From Lachnospiraceae bacterium (lineage in GTDB: Bacteria; Bacillota; Clostridia; Lachnospirales; Lachnospiraceae): 64,000 nucleotides of DNA. The position numbers were made by a program, and so were the translations under genes. The stretch spans positions 62,001 to 126,000 of the forward strand of contig SVEQ01000001.1 of the NCBI GenBank assembly GCA_015057325.1, written 5' to 3'. Positions 63,218-64,000 of this stretch are shown here, one piece after another. The notes beneath the pieces are model-generated. The model saw only the letters and a list, made by a program, of their open reading frames with translations. It was not told where the DNA came from and made no database searches. Position 1 is the first letter of the stretch, and every line of letters begins with the position of its first letter.

Positions 63218-64000
63218 ATGAGGGGAGACGTTATTACATATTTCGAAAACTATTCTCCTGTAGGGGACATCATAGTGCTTGCCTTGGGTTTTGTTATTAT
63301 TATTCTTATCAAGGAAGCCTATATCAACAAGACAAGAAGCTTTAAGATATTTGAAACGATGGTTGGTTCCATTCTTATTGCTGCATGTCTTGGTATTTTT
63401 TACAGGATTGGACTTAACATGTTGGACTCGTGTCCGCATGCACTTATATATTTTTTCCGTATTGGATATCGAATGGCTCTTTATTCGAATCTATACATGT
63501 ATTTAGGCTATGTACTTCTTCCACTTCAATTGGATTGGAAGAATGCACTGCATTATCATATCCTTCCTACAATCGTGTATGTCGGTCTGATTCTTCATGA
63601 GATAGTAACGACTACGTTCCGGTTCGGTTTCTACATTAGGGAGGATAATACTATACACAAAGGAGTGGATGTATTTGTGTATGGTTATGCGTTCTTTGTC
63701 TTATATATAGTTATCGTTGTCATAAGGAACCGAAAGAGATTGATAAAGCCGCTATATTGCAGTATTCTTGCAAGTTTTGGCGTGTCGGTTCTGATTATGC
63801 TTATTCAGGGGTATTTCAAACAGATTTCATATACAACAGCTACATTTATGTTCCCGGTAATTACGCTTCTTTATCTTGTGCACGCGAATCCGTATGATTT
63901 GGAAATCGGCGCGGTTAACGTGACCGCATTTGAAGATACAATAGAGTATAACCGTGCACGTAATAATAAGTTGCTCATGATGAGTATGTACATGCATGAC
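63218..64000 (+). CDS. Membrane sensor part of a probable GGDEF/EAL protein, 3' end outside window
   Basis: The frame runs from ATG 63218 to the window edge (261 codons). It contains about seven membrane helices (DIIVLALGFVIIILIKEAY, VGSILIAACLGIFYRIGL, YLGYVLLPLQLDW, VFVYGYAFFVLYIVIVVI, CSILASFGVSVLIMLIQG, TATFMFPVITLLYLVHA) and then a soluble segment starting NPYDLEIGAVNVTAFEDTIE and ending NKLLMMSMYMHD. In Lachnospiraceae this type of helical module and following sequence usually precede a GGDEF and/or EAL domain for cyclic-di-GMP turnover. The catalytic part is not in the window, so this is from experience of the family. An upstream GATGCT/AGCATC hairpin lies in the leader. The start has only a weak ribosome site (GAGGGGTG). 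Confidence 0.65.
   Translation, partial: MRGDVITYFENYSPVGDIIVLALGFVIIILIKEAYINKTRSFKIFETMVGSILIAACLGIFYRIGLNMLDSCPHALIYFFRIGYRMALYSNLYMYLGYVLLPLQLDWKNALHYHILPTIVYVGLILHEIVTTTFRFGFYIREDNTIHKGVDVFVYGYAFFVLYIVIVVIRNRKRLIKPLYCSILASFGVSVLIMLIQGYFKQISYTTATFMFPVITLLYLVHANPYDLEIGAVNVTAFEDTIEYNRARNNKLLMMSMYMHD

Overview
The window comes from a low-GC Gram-positive anaerobe, most likely a Lachnospiraceae (Clostridia) species. The signs are AGGAGG-type ribosome binding sites before almost every gene, the short-type ProRS, a PyrB-PyrI pair, a CotS-like spore coat kinase, and large lysine-rich secreted proteins with Big2, FN3 and BspA-type repeats. Genus cannot be fixed by reading alone. Functional calls rest on motif recognition; no database search was run.

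Positions 1-7459 are an accessory stretch. It holds the 5' part of a secreted repeat protein (minus strand), an Rpn-type nuclease gene broken by a small palindromic insertion, several small unknown genes, gene remnants (an AEC transporter tail; a HEPN stub behind an intact MNT nucleotidyltransferase), a GNAT acetyltransferase and a SprT-like metalloprotease. Positions 7460-20553 look like a defence island: a DUF2779 nuclease-like protein with a decayed second copy, a type IV McrBC restriction system whose McrB carries a perfect 39-bp tandem repeat, and then an unfamiliar locus. That locus has an XRE-like regulator, one or two tiny membrane ORFs, a 960-aa protein with tandem CbxX/SpoVK-type AAA+ domains, a 718-aa PolC-like protein in which all three polymerase aspartates appear replaced, and a 231-aa unknown protein. 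Two copies of a 32-bp element sit before the regulator and before the small ORFs. I consider this the best candidate for an undescribed system.

Positions 20773-47638 are mostly housekeeping: uvrB, a nitroreductase, uvrA, a secreted cell-wall-binding protein, a MerR regulator, an atypical carbamoyltransferase, pyrB-pyrI, murA, an orphan OmpR-type regulator with a degenerate receiver, an RluA-type pseudouridine synthase, proS, a polyamine ABC operon (potA, potB and a fused potC-potD) running into a CCA-adding enzyme, a CotS-like protein, a PEGA lipoprotein and a phosphoglucomutase/phosphomannomutase. Between proS and potA lies a 591-bp non-coding element with 20-bp terminal inverted repeats and three internal cruciforms.

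Positions 47845-61217 hold a cytoplasmic GH5 enzyme, a 1292-aa secreted GH16 laminarinase-like enzyme with CBM-like modules, and two more secreted proteins of about 1230-1245 aa (BspA-type LRR; Big2/NHL propeller), with a small XRE regulator on the opposite strand. The window ends with pckA (ATP-type PEP carboxykinase, strong codon bias, structured leader) and the membrane part of a probable cyclic-di-GMP signalling protein.
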